Source: Ramazzottius varieornatus (taxonomy: Eukaryota > Tardigrada > Eutardigrada > Parachela > Ramazzottiidae). From it: a stretch of 64,000 bases of DNA. The notes under the pieces were generated by a model. The model made no database searches. It saw only the letters and a program-made list of their open reading frames with translations, and was not told the DNA's origin. Made by a program: the position numbers and the translations under genes. Shown piece after piece: positions 21,995-39,396 of the stretch (positions are counted from its first letter, which is position 1; the number at the start of each line of letters is the position of its first letter). The stretch is from positions 8,851,990 through 8,915,989 of the forward strand of contig BDGG01000002.1 in the NCBI GenBank assembly GCA_001949185.1, given 5' to 3'.

Positions 21995-23680
21995 ATGGAT
22001 TGGTTCCACTGTAACGTCTGCTATGCACGGCCTGAGTCGGACGAAGACGCCACAAGATTCTCGGCCTCGAACTGCGGTATGCCTTTCTTGATACTCCCTC
22101 CAAGTTTCCATAAGCTCCCGCCATGTACCAAAGTTGTTTACGAACCAAACGCTTATCTTCCTTCAGGTCATGTCTTTTGCGACCCCTGCGTTCAAAGACT
22201 GCAGGACAGTACTTGCCCGAAATGTGGCGAAGAATGTCGTTTGGTGCGCATCGACCAGAATGTAAGTTTTGATGAAAATGTTCTCGAGCGTTGTGCCGTC
22301 GCTTGATTATTGATTGACCCACGAGTTTGCAGATTCCGAAGAGCATTGCGGTCTACTTCCGTAGCTTGAACTCCATCCTGAAGAAACTGAAAAATCTCAA
22401 CAAGGAAGTGGCCGAACTCTTTGAGTCCTTTCAACGAGGAAAGAAGTTTCAGGACACGCAACGCGAACATTTGATGGCGCATTTACTGGCTGCAGCCCAG
22501 GTTTGGCCTCCCCTTACATTCAACTTCCGCTTCATTCCCCATACGGTGATCTTGACTAAATCTTTCTCTCCTGACTTCTAGAGGCCACCTTCTCCACCAG
22601 GACAGTACGTGACTGTCTGCTTGCATGGTTTCTTAGATCATTGTTGGCGGTTCTGGTTTTGGAACTTTTCTGCTGGTGTTTGTTCAACCGACACTTGTTG
22701 CAGATTCATTTCGGTGTTTTCTGTCTGTAGAAGGATAACCACGGAACAAGCTCAGCAGATCAAGGACAAGCATGCCAGTGACGCACAGTGAGAATTATTG
22801 AATGGATGTGCCGTTCTGGCTCACTTGATTTCACCAGACGATGATATGTTTACAATCTGCAGGTTGATTGAGGCGTTGCAACAGGAGCTTCATTCGCTCA
22901 AGGCCCTAATGAAAACTGCCAACCTCCAGTACCAACAACAGCAGCAGTACCAGATGCACAGCCGTCCCCCGACAGCCTCCTCCATGAATCGCAGCATAAT
23001 GATGGCCAGCCCGACACAGCTGGTCATGTCTCCCGCCTTCGGCCAAGCTTGCCGACCTGAGCCACCCTCTGCCGCGCGCATTCTCCCGTCAAGAGCATCC
23101 AACTGCAAAGGTACTCCCAAGTGCTCTTCTGACTTTCCATAACTGCTCATTCCTCACTGAATTCCCTTTTTAGCTCCGTCCGCTCAAATCGCGCACGCTG
23201 CAGTGTCGTCCTCCTCGACGTCCTCGCGACACACCACCACTTCCGCTGCTCCTGCCGGCTTCATGCCGGCTAGTCGGGTCGTCACTCGAACGCCGGCACC
23301 CCAACCATTTAGCAGACTCAGCGGACCTCCCGTAGCCTCAGCAAGCACTCCTTATGGAACTCGCAGCGTCGTAGGAGCGACACACTCGGCCGGAAGAAGC
23401 GGCATACTGCAGCAGCAGCCGCCTGCCGCAGGCCGAATGTCCGCCGGAAGTAGCCACAGTGATGTCAGTATGCGCACCGTATCCACCGTTCGCACAAGCG
23501 GGTAAGACGATATTGCCTCACAATGTCATGTCATGTCGGACCCTGTGATGACGATGTTGCAGGAGTACTTTGGGTTATCAGCATTTGAATGGTGGCGGAT
23601 CCAGCGGATCTTCCCGCATAGTCGAGGGTCCCACCTTCAACCCGCGCGATCAGCTTTATGTCAAACAACGAAGGGCATAG
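21995..23680 (+). CDS. RNF212: RNF212/Zip3-type meiotic RING E3 ligase
   Basis: Eight exons (21995-22076, 22167-22261, 22333-22500, 22582-22604, 22731-22787, 22863-23110, 23174-23501, 23563-23680) give 372 residues, all phase-consistent, including one 23-nt exon. The start MDWFHCNVC with CGHVFCDPCVQRL and CPKCGEECR forms the short N-terminal RING of the RNF212/ZHP-3/Vilya family, which promotes crossover designation on the synaptonemal complex by SUMO/ubiquitin ligation. A coiled coil follows (residues about 62-150: IAVYFRSLNSILKKLKNLNK, then LIEALQQELHSLKALMKTAN). The second half is Ser/Pro/Ala-rich, typical of the family's disordered tail. The gene converges with EDEM3. Confidence 0.88.
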
Positions 23681-24178
23681 TCTAGCTCTTTTTTTCCCTT
23701 TCGTTGTTACATCTTTCCCCGTGTGCAACAGTTTCTTTCTCGGCCAAAGCTTTTTGTATTGATCAGAATCTTTTTCGTTCTATCCACAATCGCATTTTTC
23801 TCTCAGTCTTTTTGATTTTCATTTCGGACTTACAGCAAGAAGAGCCTTTCGCTACGGGTACATGTAAAGTTGACACAGTATAATGAGAGCATAAATGCTC
23901 GCTACCTCCGGACTTCCGGGCCGGAGTTGGATACGTTGTGGTACTCGTACAGTATGACAACCGGCTATCAACTCTAGTGTCTACTTCTCCTGCGTAAGTT
24001 CCTTTTCTTATTGCAGTTTTCGGCCAACCGAAGGTTTTCGTACTTTAAGAGTTAAAAAATAAACATATACTGAGTACAGAGGATAAAAAGCACCAGCATC
24101 TATCTTCCTAGAGTTGCAGCGAAACTTGAATAAAACTAGATTGTCTCAAAGAACACAGCGCAGTTATATTCAGCAAGA
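23681..24178. other. Convergent spacer RNF212/EDEM3
   Basis: AATAAA occurs at 24058-24063 and 24129-24134 on the plus strand and could serve as distant poly(A) signals for the RNF212-like gene. No exon seen. Confidence 0.4.
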
Positions 24179-27100
24179 TCAATCACTGAAAAATGCCACC
24201 CTCAAGTCAGGGTAATTCTCTACGGCTTGCCTCAGTACTTGGGCCTCTTGATCGAAAAGAAAGACGGCAGGTATAGTGATGGCTTTCAAGCCATGACTAT
24301 GCGGGTCGCCGGACATGGCAAAGGGCGGACCAGCTTTGAAGGAAGAGCCGGCCTTGTTGTCCAGCACCACCATGGCGATGGCTCCGGCTTCTTCCACCAC
24401 TCGGGCCTTGTCCGAAAACATGCAGCCACCCCGCATGACGACGGCCACCTTACCCTCTAGCTCTTCCAGACCTTGTGAGCCTACAACAAAATGATTACAT
24501 GGAGTCCTCACTTGGCAGGAATATTCTAAAGCTGTCGTCGTCAGGTCTGCTGTCAAATTTACCTCCGACGCAGCCTTCGACAGGTTCGCCAGCAAAAGCT
24601 AGCGTTCCTTCCACGCCGATCTCTTTGGTTAATGGTAGTCCGAATTGGGCCGGAGAGGCCTTTAGTGTGGTGTTGAAGCTGCCTTGGCGGGAAGAGAGGA
24701 GGACGTTGGCGGTCAGTAGCTGGTTGGGGGGCGCCCGGAAACTCTGGATCAGTTCCTGCATCAGGATCATACCTTCGGCCGCCAATCCCACACTTTTGGC
24801 CTTTGTGGCGTCTTGAGATAGAAGGATGTGGCCATTTTCACGACGTACCATCGATATACCCATTTCTGTCAGCAACAACACCTGAAATGATTTACAACAT
24901 ACCGAATTATAGATTATATTCCGTGGAACGGAAAGCCAGTGTTTTTCGGTTTTCACTTAAACATAATTTGAAAATTAAGATTGTTCCTGGTGACTGATGT
25001 CTTTCACACTCTAGAATTTTCTGGCGGATTGAATGGCCTTTTTTTTTATGTGGGTTTTGTTTGCTGTCTGGCTTTGATCTGCGTGGCCGAGACAAAAAAG
25101 GGAAAGCTTAACGGACCTGACAGCAGATATAGGCGGTCAGGAGAAGGAGGGGCACAAGGAAAGCACTCACATGCTCCGGATTGTCCCAGTTGACTTCGGC
25201 GGCCGCAATGGTCCGCGTACGGAACTTGGCTAGTTGCTGGATCAAGGTCTGCGACAGCGGGTTGATGGCGCCACTTTGCTGCGAACACTGCTCCAGCTGC
25301 ACCTCGCCATCCTCCGACGCCGTCAGCGAACTCATGTCTTTCAGCACAATTTCCGGCGACTTCCACAGTGACGAAAACGGCTGCTGGATATGCGAGTGTG
25401 GACAGGAAGACAGCGGTACATCTTCTTGCAACAACATCTTCAAAAGACAAGAAAGTGAAAATTACTTACTTTCCACTTCCACCCTTCTGCTGCCACTGCA
25501 TGCAAAACTCAATTGACCATTTTTCTGCCAAAATATTGGAAAGGTAGTCAAATAAGGCTGTCAAGCCTTTTTCCTCAAAGATTTTGACCAAGAGCTGGCA
25601 GAGATTTATGGCGTGATACGAGACGAGGGCGGTACCTGAAAGCTATGTCTGGTGGAAGCCGTTAGATTCTTGCGGGCCAAGTGGAGAGGCAACAAGTGGG
25701 CTTCCGTCGTAAAGACATAGTCGTGCAGGTCGACCAGCAAGTCGGCGGGTTCGCTGAACAAGAGATAGAGATACTTGAGTGTTTCGGCCAAGAAGAAAGA
25801 GTCCATGCGGTCGTCGTGCAAGCCGGAGCCTGTATCCTTCAGGGCAGCGTATCCACAGGCCACCCGCGAGTACTGCTCCAGACTGCTCACCAGCTCCTTG
25901 CCCACGTTGAGGTAGAAGGAATCCTTGGTGGCCGTGTACAGAAAGTAGGCCGACTCAATGTACTCCGGCCGAAGGTACGACTCCGACCAGTACATACGCA
26001 GGTCAGGCTCAGGAGTGAAGGCTTCCGGCAAAAAGTTGTATCGCTGCACCACTTTATACAGAAGCTGACAACGACAGAATAAGCTTTATGGCACTAAAAT
26101 TTGTATCTCGAAAGGTCGGTAAAGAACCCTAGCGCACTTTGCATGCACCCCAATGCAGCTGTACGTAAGTAGGTGACGCCGAGTTGCCCACTTTGCGCCA
26201 CCTACCTGCATACAGGCATTTCTCTTTGAATAAAGTTGATCAACTCGTACTTTGAAGGACTCTTTGGCCAGTTCGACATCACCATAGAGGACCTGGAGGC
26301 CTGGGAAGAAGGCGATAAGGGCATCGAGGTAGGCTTTGGAGGTGAAAGCTGGCTGGTGCATGTGCACGTCCATCATGCGCGAGCCTTTCAGGACGTACTT
26401 CATCAGCGCTTCGTAATGCCGATGGAAGCGGTGGAGGTAGGTTTCATCACCAAGGAGAATATATGACTTGAGAACATACTCGTAGTACGAGTCGGAGCCG
26501 GCACCTATGCCACTTTCCCTGCGGATCCAGTCACCGCTGTCGACGTCGATGATATGGCCCACTAAGCCCGAGCTACTATGTCGTCTGCTCCAGATGTAAT
26601 CCATGGCTAGACGCGACTTCTGCTCAAAGATCGGATCCCCCGTTAACCTGCTTAAGGCGGCGAACTCTGCAAAAACCCAAAGGGCAACCTTCAATTTGTG
26701 TGTCGGAAGTCACATATTGTAATGTATTTTAGTACCTAAGATCATAGTTCCAGCGCACGCTGCGCACGTATGTCGTTGTTTGTCCAGCCCGTTATTCAGT
26801 CCAAACTTGAGGTTAACCCTGGGGTAAGGCACACCGGTGCTGGAAGAGAAGGCTTCGAGCAGGACATGTCCCAGATCCTTGGATAGATCCAGCAGTTCGT
26901 TCTGATACCACAGCATTTCACCGCGTTTCCGCTGCACTTCGACGGCCAGGACGTGGGCTGCCAGCAGTCCACCCAGCATGCGAATGTTCGTCTCGAAGAC
27001 CGAAACAACAATGTCTTTATCGAAGTGTACGGTATCGATCACCAGGCGAACGGCACGTTCAAACTCGGCAAACTCGTTGAGCAAAACCAGGGTATCCAGT

Positions 27101-27685
27101 GTATCGACTAACGTTAGGGAGTAATTCCCCATCGCGTCGTCCACATCTCCTCGCCCGATCCCCTGACTTCTGAAGCGTCCCTTACAACTCAGCGGCATCT
27201 AGAAAAAGGCCAAGTTGTATACATAGTCGCGCTCCACAACTTCGTCCATCGACAAAACCAGAACGGAAAATCCTCATCGCGCAGATATGCTTTCCACCAT
27301 CGAAAATGACGATGATTGTGGTTGGCTGTTCAAAATGCGCATGCACCAATCGTGCTGACGTCACGAGACAGTCTGGATGGAAGTACACTAAGAAATACAC
27401 ACGAACAGTGCACCATTCGTGCATGACTCTCGCCCCGCCTCTTGCCGGTGCACTTACCAATTCATCAGCCGGAAATGCATGGTCCATATAGCTATGATAT
27501 CCATGCAGGAACATATTTTTGACTTGGTCGCGCAGCTGTCGCTTTTCCCGGGTCGACATGGCAGGAACATGACTGGCTGTCGTGGGAGAAACAATTCCAT
27601 AGTATATCAGAGCTACAAGTAGGATCCATATTCCGTCCTTCCGTCGAGGCGTCCATGCTGGCACTGGCAGCATAATAAAAATCAC
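24179..27685 (-). CDS. EDEM3: ER degradation-enhancing alpha-mannosidase-like protein 3 (GH47 plus PA domain)
   Basis: Seven exons (27685-27458, 27198-26736, 26666-26251, 26064-25636, 25437-25171, 24881-24563, 24480-24179) give 807 residues. An N-terminal hydrophobic segment (WILLVALIYYGIVSPTTA) directs it to the ER. The GH47 domain shows RGDVDDAMGNYSLTLVDTLD, FETNIRMLGGLLAAHVLA, GIGAGSDSYYEYVLKSYILL, PGLQVLYGD, HDDRMDSFFLAETLKYLYLL and TTEAHLLP. A PA domain follows (GKVAVVMRGGCMFSDKARVV, then AIAMVVLDN), which separates EDEM3 from EDEM1/2. It trims mannose on misfolded glycoproteins for ERAD. Unlike vertebrate EDEM3 it stops soon after the PA domain (VAFFSD) with no KDEL-type signal and no acidic tail. 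Splice phases all match. Confidence 0.93.
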
Positions 27686-28101
27686 AGAAAAGCTTGATAT
27701 ACAGCTCGCGGTGCGCTCCTTCGCCTCTTCGTCCCGACCATCACATCATGTCATCGACCTAAAGAGTAAGATCCCATGTTAGTGCGAAAAACGCTACGGA
27801 AACGTGGTAAGAAACTAAAGCAAAGTTCAGAAAAGATAATCTTACATGAAAACTCAACACAAAAACTTTTATTCAATTATTTTAATGAACTTTCGTAGTG
27901 GGCGGTTCCGCCGTTCCGGGAAACGACGGCTGAAACCACGAGCTCCGCTTGATTGACTGATTCGCGGTATGATGTGATTGCCAGCACAAGCTGAGCCATC
28001 GCGCGGGTTGATCAGGGCGGACAAAACGGAATGATGATCGATAAAAGTTGACAGGACAGTTGCGTAATTTTCCCCATCACCGAAGACCGGTTTGTATGGT
28101 G

Positions 28102-28151
28102 NNNNNNNNNNNNNNNNNNNNNNNNNNNNNNNNNNNNNNNNNNNNNNNNNN
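28102..28151. other. Assembly gap (50 N)
   Basis: A run of exactly 50 N, probably a placeholder of arbitrary length at a repeat the assembler could not cross. Confidence 0.97.
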
Positions 28152-28262
28152 TTTCCCCGCGCGTACACCCGCGGTGAAACTCTTGTCATAGTCCGCGGGT
28201 GGATGCGCGGAAAAAGTATTTCACCGCGCATGGAGTTTCTTCGCGCATGCACCCGTGGTAAA
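28152..28262. repeat. GC-rich inverted/direct repeat cluster beside the gap
   Basis: CCGCGCGTACACCCGCGG (28157-28174) is followed in opposite orientation by CCGCGGGTGGATGCGCGG (about 28192-28209) and again directly by CGCGCATGCACCCGTGG (about 28235-28251). Such alternating units fold back and explain the gap. Confidence 0.65.
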
Positions 28263-28474
28263 AGTACTGTGGACTTTTGAATCGCCCGGCTCACCATAGG
28301 TTTGCTTCCTTACCTTGGTCCACTTGTTTTACTTGAGATGATTTGTTCACACTAGAAGTTTGTACTTGCAGACCTTCCCTTCCATGTTCTTACAGATACG
28401 GCGGGCTAATCTTTCCATGAGAGGATAGGGACTACGGGGACGGGACAAGATCTTGCACCGGAAGTGCAGAGAGA

Positions 28475-33269
<4,795 letters not shown>

Positions 33270-33826
33270 TGACTCCTCAATGTGATATCAAACTAGAATT
33301 TTTCTCTTGGTCGTTATTTATCGGCTTCTTAACATGACTCTGTCTGATTTTTGAACCTTTTACCCGGCTGCTGGCTTTGCGGTACGATGTTTTGTTGTTG
33401 AGCGGTGAGTTTGTTGGTCGTGTGAGTTGATAGTAATTTTGGATTTCACTTTGCTGTTTTGTGATATAAAAAGCTTCCTCGCCAAAGCCAGACGAAAAGA
33501 AAATATAAATGAAAAAGCCGACTTGTAAGATGTAATTACGAAGGATAGCGCAGGTAATTGTTAACTGGTTCAAATATCCCTTGTGGATATTCGCGGCTTA
33601 GCGAACCGTGCATAACTTTGAGCGAGGCTGAATCACCGGCTTTTCCATACTTTCCTGTGCCGTTTTGTTACTTTGGCGTTCTGCCCCCAAGCTTCATTAC
33701 GCAGTATGCACTAGTTTCTGTCTTTTTCTGTCAAGTGATGTTTCCTACCGACCTGTTTTGCTGTGTGCAAGTGCCGAGCCTGTCGACACTGCAGCTAGAT
33801 GGTCTGCTGGTAGAGTCCCCCGTTTG
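33270..33826. other. Spacer between the two PMCA copies
   Basis: 557 bp; presumed 3' end of copy 1 and promoter/5' leader of copy 2. The frame of copy 2 stays open upstream of its first Met (to about 33665), but without motif. Confidence 0.4.
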
Positions 33827-36800
33827 ATGATGTCTCTGTCCCGTGGGAGAGACTTCTTCAAGGGACTGTCGCGGACACCCAAAGGTGGATATGACGTACT
33901 GATTAATATTCCCTCCCGCGATGTCGCTGTACCGGCTGACGAGCTATGCACCTTGCTGAAAGCGCCAGGGCCGGAGGTCCGTCCCATAATCGAAGAGGAT
34001 TATGGCTCCGTCCTGCATCTTTGTGCACAACTGCAAACTTCCCCAATTGATGGTAAGATTACCTTCAACCACACACCGGCCTTTTGACCATTGACATTAG
34101 TTGAATTGGGCCTCGGGCCTATGACGACACACCGCCATATTAGTCCTACAAAATTCTGGCCAGAAACCTCGGCACAGGTTGGGGAGTACAGTAGGCCTTA
34201 ATTTGCTATAAGCACTGCTTTTTGATGGTCTTTAGGGATCCCAGCCGATGCCGATGACGTATCTGGTCGGGCGCGGCTGTACGGAGCCAATGTTATTCCT
34301 GTTCAGAAACCAAAGACTTTCCTCAAGTTGGTGGGGGTAGCGCTGAAGGAACCGACATTAATCATCTTGGAGATTGCCGCAGTCTTATCGCTGTGCGTAG
34401 GAATATGGAGCACAGTTCGTGGGGAGGAGGGGGCCAGCGACTGGATCGAGGGTGTGGCGATCGTTGTAGGTGTTGCCGTCATCGTGCTGGTCAGTGCGGC
34501 CACCGACTACAGCAAGGAACGGCAGTTTCAGGCGCTGCAGAGCAAAGTCAACGAGGAACACCTCATTGCCGTTATCCGCAATGGCCTGGCTGTCTCCATC
34601 CCGGTCCAGCACCTTTTGGTCGGTGATGTCTGCCAACTGAAATACGGTACGGGGACACGAGGACGAACTTGCCTTAATTGCTAGTGGTACGTGCGGGCCA
34701 AGATTTACCTTCTGTTTGCAGGAGACATTATACCGGCTGATGGCATCGTCCTGCAGAGTCAGGAGCTCGTCCTCGACGAAAGTTCCTTGACGGGAGAATC
34801 TGATCCCGCACGCAAGGATGTCAGTCACGACATTAAGTTGCTGTCCGGTAGGTGTTCTGGCTTGTTGATGAAGACTGGTGTGAATAAGTGAATCACCCAT
34901 AATTATATCGGCTGTAGGGACGCATGTGGTGGAGGGCTCGGGTAAGATGTTGGTACTGGCTGTGGGCCTCAACTCGCAGACGGGCCGCATCTACAGAATG
35001 CTGGGCCTGGTCAAAGAGAAGAAGAAGGAAGGGGAGAAGCAGCCAAAGAGCAAGGGCGACCTTTCAAGAGGGATGGCTACACTGTACGGTAGCATCGGCC
35101 CCGTGGCACCACTGCAAGATAGTGGGGAGGGAGCGCCGCATTCCTCCAACGAAGACTTGACCATCCAGTCCAGAGACTCTGACGATATCGAGCGCAAACA
35201 GACCAACCATTCTGTCTTCCAAGAAAAGCTCAACGTCATGGCCTATCGAATCGGCTTGCTCGGTACCATCAAAGTTCAATGAGGACTTTTCTTCCTTACA
35301 GTCAATCTTCTCTATTGTAGTTCGTTTAATGCCTTGGATGGATTTGCAGGCTTTGTATGCGCGTCGGCCACTTCGCTCATCATCATTGTACGCTTCTGTG
35401 CAAACAACTACGGAATCCTGAAGCAGCCTTGGCGAACGACGGACATCTCCATCATGATGGACGCTATCGTGGTGGGCATTACCATCCTGGTCAGCGCCAT
35501 CCCTGAAGGACTGCCCCTGGCGGTCACTCTCACACTGGCTTTTTGTGCAAAGGTTAGGCCTAGCCTCTTGGGGATAAGTTTTATAAAATGGCCCGAATCG
35601 ATTTATAAAAAAATATAAAAAATATAAAAGATTTAAAAAGTTTTATATATAAAGTAGAACATTTATAAAATATAAGAGATTAATTAAATATAAAAATATC
35701 AAAATACAAATTGTAAAATGGCCCGAAGTGAGCGGACAGAAGGGTGAGACCTTGCAGAAAATGATGGCCGACAAGAATTTGGTACGGCATTTGTACGCTT
35801 GCGAAACGATGGGATGTGCCACCACCATCTGTTCGGACAAGACGGGGACGCTGACCACCAACCGCATGACCGTCACCCAGTGCTGGCTGGGCGGTGACAT
35901 CTTCTCGCCACCATTCCAGGCCAGAGTTGAGGACGACTTGCTGTGCGATGCCATCGCCATCAACAGCAGCTACACCTCGGAGATTATACCCTCCAGCCAG
36001 GGAGGCATGGCTGAGCAACGGGGCAACAAGACCGAGTGCGCCTTGTTGCAGTACCTGGCCTCCATTGGCCGCTACTATCGCGCCATTCGAGCCGCTCATC
36101 CCGAAGAGTCCTTCGCTAAGGTTTACACCTTCAACTCGTCCCGCAAGTCCATGACCACTGTCATTGCCATCCCTGGAGGATGGAGAGTTTTCTGTAAGGG
36201 CGCCGCTGAGATTGTCTTGGCTAAATGCAGCAGTATCCGAGATGAAGGCGGTCATGTAGCCGACTTGTCGACGGAGGAGGCAGAGAGGATAGTCGAGCGT
36301 GTCATTAACCAGATGGCCGACAATGGTCTGCGGACCATTTGTGTAGCCTACAAGGACATTATGGGACAAAGTGAGCCAAACTTCGCCGATGAGGCAACGG
36401 TCGGTTCCTGCTCATTTGTGCCGCACTTGACTGGCCGTTGGCAGCGAGTCTGTTGCGTTTGCAGGTTACCGCTGGGCTGTGTTCTTTGGCCATCTTTGGC
36501 ATCGAAGATCCCGTCCGTCCCGAAGTCCCCCAGGCCATTTGGCAGTGCCAACAGGCAGGCGTCACTGTCCGCATCATCACCGGCGACAACGTCAACACCG
36601 CACGCAGTATCGCACGCAAGTGCGGTATTCTACCCCGACAATACGATGACGTCCATAGGGACAAGGATATGGTCATGGACAGCCGCAAGTTCAACCGCTT
36701 TATTACCGACGACAGCGGCAAGGTAGCCTAACTAATGCCAGCCCCATTTCTTCACCTCACAGACCAATATTCGTTATATCCATCATTCTTCTGGTAGATC

Positions 36801-38085
36801 AGACAGGACAAGCTGGATTTGATTTGGCCCAGGTTGCGAGTTCTGGCCCGTTCGACGCCCAAAGACAAGTTCACATTGGTGGAGGGTATCATCAACAGCA
36901 AAGTCTCCAAGCATCGTGAAGTGGTGGCCGTTACCGGCGACGGTACCAATGACGCGCCCGCGCTGAAGAAAGCCGACGGTAGGTCGATTCTCTCCAGACT
37001 GTTAACGAGATTGAGGAGCACAAAACGACAGGGATATTTTTGGCAGTGGGTTTTGCCATGGGTATGGCGGGGACGGACGTGGCCAAAGAAGCCTCGGACA
37101 TTATCATCACCGACGACAACTTTAGCAGCATCGTCAAGGCCATCATGTGGGGACGAAATATCTACGACAACGTGGCCAAGTTCCTGCAGTTTCAACTGAC
37201 GGTCAATGTGGCCGCCCTCAGTGTCGCCATCATCGCCGCTTGCAGTATCGGGGTGAGTTGTCCACACAAGAAAACGTCTGTGTTTGATATTAGGGGAAGG
37301 AGCAGTGCTTGTCGCTGTAGGATACACCATTGAAGGCCGTGCCCATGTTGTGGGTCAACATGATTCAGGACACACTGGGCTCTCTGGCGCTGGCCACCGA
37401 ACCGCCCGGTCAAGCGTTACTTGAACGCAAACCTTACGGTCGCAACAAGCGCTTGATCTCCTCGATCATGGCCCGCAATATCGTGGGACAGGGCGTTTAC
37501 CAGTCGGTTGTGCTATTGTGCCTCCTCTTTGCCGGTGAGGTCTTCGTCAGATATTAGAGCCATTGATTATGCAGTTCTAGAAAGAAAGAAATAAGGCAGA
37601 GCAAGTCAAGACTAAAGGTTGTCTATATGGCAGGTCCAAGGTACTTTAACGTGTACGAGGAGCGAATAGTGGGGCAGGTCAACGGGGAAGTTCCTAGTCA
37701 GATGTACACTCTAGTTTTCAACGCACTGGTGCTGATGACGTCCTTCAATTTGATCAACTCGCGTTGCATCCACAACGAAGCCAATGTCTTCCAGGGTCTC
37801 TTGACAAACTGGTACTTCCCGCTCTTATGGCTGTCTATGGTCATTATCCAGGTACTGTCTGTCAAATTTCAGCCTTTGTTGGTGAAGAACATCAAGCATT
37901 GACGTTGCTTCCTTCCGTAGGTGATCATTGTGCAGGTGGGCGGCGTGGCCTTCTCCACCGCCCCCTTAACGGCCAAAATGTGGGGCGTCAGTCTGCTCTT
38001 CGGAGTGGGCTCCTTGGCGTGGTACCAGCTACTGCGAGTCATTCCCATGCGATGGCCATGGGCCAAGTCCGATAGAAGAGAGTAA
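33827..38085 (+). CDS. ATP2B: Plasma-membrane Ca2+-ATPase, tandem copy 2
   Basis: Twelve exons: 33827-34052, 34236-34646, 34722-34847, 34918-35262, 35350-35552, 35758-36399, 36465-36722, 36798-36978, 37047-37252, 37321-37534, 37634-37851, 37921-38085; 1064 residues. Same order of motifs as copy 1 ([29 protein letters not shown] with Asp near 464, [27 protein letters not shown]). Two introns of copy 1 (28981-29179 and 30766-30952) are absent, their flanking exons being continuous here. The protein also ends just after M10 ([20 protein letters not shown]), again without a calmodulin-binding tail. N-termini and the regulatory loop differ clearly between copies, so the duplication is not recent overall. 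Start could be either of two adjacent Met codons. Confidence 0.92.
35553..35757 (+). other. ATP2B: Intron of PMCA copy 2 with AT-rich insert between direct repeats
   Basis: TAAAATGGCCCGAA occurs at 35584-35597 and 35714-35727 and brackets a 116-bp, almost pure A/T stretch. Could be a short insertion with long target repeats or an expanded AT tract. Confidence 0.6.
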
Positions 38086-39052
38086 TCTCCTCCCTACATT
38101 TTGCCGGCATTTTTGTTTCAATGTGATACGGATACCTTTGGTACAGGTACCTGCCCTGAATGTGGCCATGGACAGAAATGTAAGCCACGGAGCGAAGGCG
38201 GCGCGGGCCAGCACAAGTCGACCAAGCAACTAAAATCAATCGGAGCAGCACCGCTTTCCCTCCGCGGCCAACATTCTTGTCCATGCCCACATTTAAGCCA
38301 GCTGCTTGTACTTTCTGATTCCTCCTTCCGTTATGTGTGCCTGCCCGTTGGAAGTTTCTGCATTTTTTCAACATTTCCATACAATGTTTCATTCTTACAA
38401 TATTCAGACAAGGATACAGTACAATACGTTCGGATGCTATTAGATAAATACATAGTATGACGCATATGTGGTGATCCCGCTGATCCGCTGAAAACTACTG
38501 AAAGACCGATCGGTGGAATAATTTATCGTTACGCTTTTAGCGTCGTTACACATTGCGAAAGGTTTTACTGATGCAGTTTAGTATGGTGCGATTCGTACTG
38601 TACACGTACAATGAGAAGTTACTTTGTAATTTTCCATTTTACCGTCCTTTCCGCCTGTCGCGTAATTTACGTGTGGACCTAAGGAAACATAGCGAGCATT
38701 AACCCACCTTCTTGTATCGTCGCAGCTCACCGTAGAGAACCAGTGGTGACCGTGGGGGAACGGTGGACGATCGGGGTAAGGCCTGCAGGATCAATGGATA
38801 TGGTGGAGGATCAGAGGAGGCCATGGAAGATCAGTGAAGGATCAGCTAAGGCGCTGGAGGATTGTGGGATAGAATATGCAGTGATCTTTCTCTCCTCTGT
38901 CCTGGAAAAAGACCTTGCACGCCTTCGAAAAGACGACCAGCGTTTTCCGATCCATCTCCATCCCCATTTCCCTTCGCCTTAGGACTCTGACCGGTCCCCT
39001 ATTCCTTCCTTCGATTCCTTCCTTCCGCATTACCCTAACGGGATTGTGCATA
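38086..39052. other. Spacer downstream of PMCA copy 2
   Basis: No exon recognised. Includes a segment near 38627-38670 that recurs inverted near 41281-41340 (shared core GGCGGAAAGGACGG), and a Gly/Glu-biased frame 38743-38982 that I reject. Confidence 0.4.
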
Positions 39053-39396
39053 TACGAGGTAAACGACATAATTCGGGCATATCGATTTTCGCACCATAAT
39101 TCGGGCGACGCGAAAAGTTCGAAGATTATCGTCAACGCTTGATTTATCTCTCATCGTAAGCCTGTTGATACAACATTAGGCTTTTTAACATTGGACAGAC
39201 CCATCTCTCACCCAGGCCAAATTCCCGTAATCCACAACGCCTTGTCGTCCTCAAACGTATCGAAACCTCAAGGAGACGGATCAATCTACCTCAGGAAATA
39301 AGAAGCAGTTCATTACGCGCAGCAGGCGCTGAGTAAAAATATGCCCAAATTATGGTGCGAAAACCGTTATGCCCGAATTATGTCGTTTGCCTCGCA
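39053..39396. mobile_element. MITE, 344 bp (family C copy 2)
   Basis: Starts TACGAGGTAAACGACATAAT and ends with the inverted GTCGTTTGCCTCG. Its interior (ATCGTCAACGCTTGATT, GTTGATACAACATTAGGC) follows the copy at 11143-11486 base for base with scattered differences. Confidence 0.85.

Larger units (their letters stand above)
27686..28474. other. Upstream region of EDEM3 and of PMCA copy 1, with assembly gap
   Basis: Divergent spacer. Holds the N run at 28102-28151 and GC-rich palindromic units to its right. A frame at 27869-28297 crosses the gap and is not a gene. Confidence 0.6.

Noticed and set aside
27869-28297. 142-codon minus-strand frame rich in Arg and Pro
   Set aside because: It runs through the 50-N gap and palindromic repeats, so it cannot be read as a gene.
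38743-38982. Gly/Glu-biased plus-strand frame
   Set aside because: Short irregular GGATCA-type repetition explains the composition; no start context, splice or homology signal.
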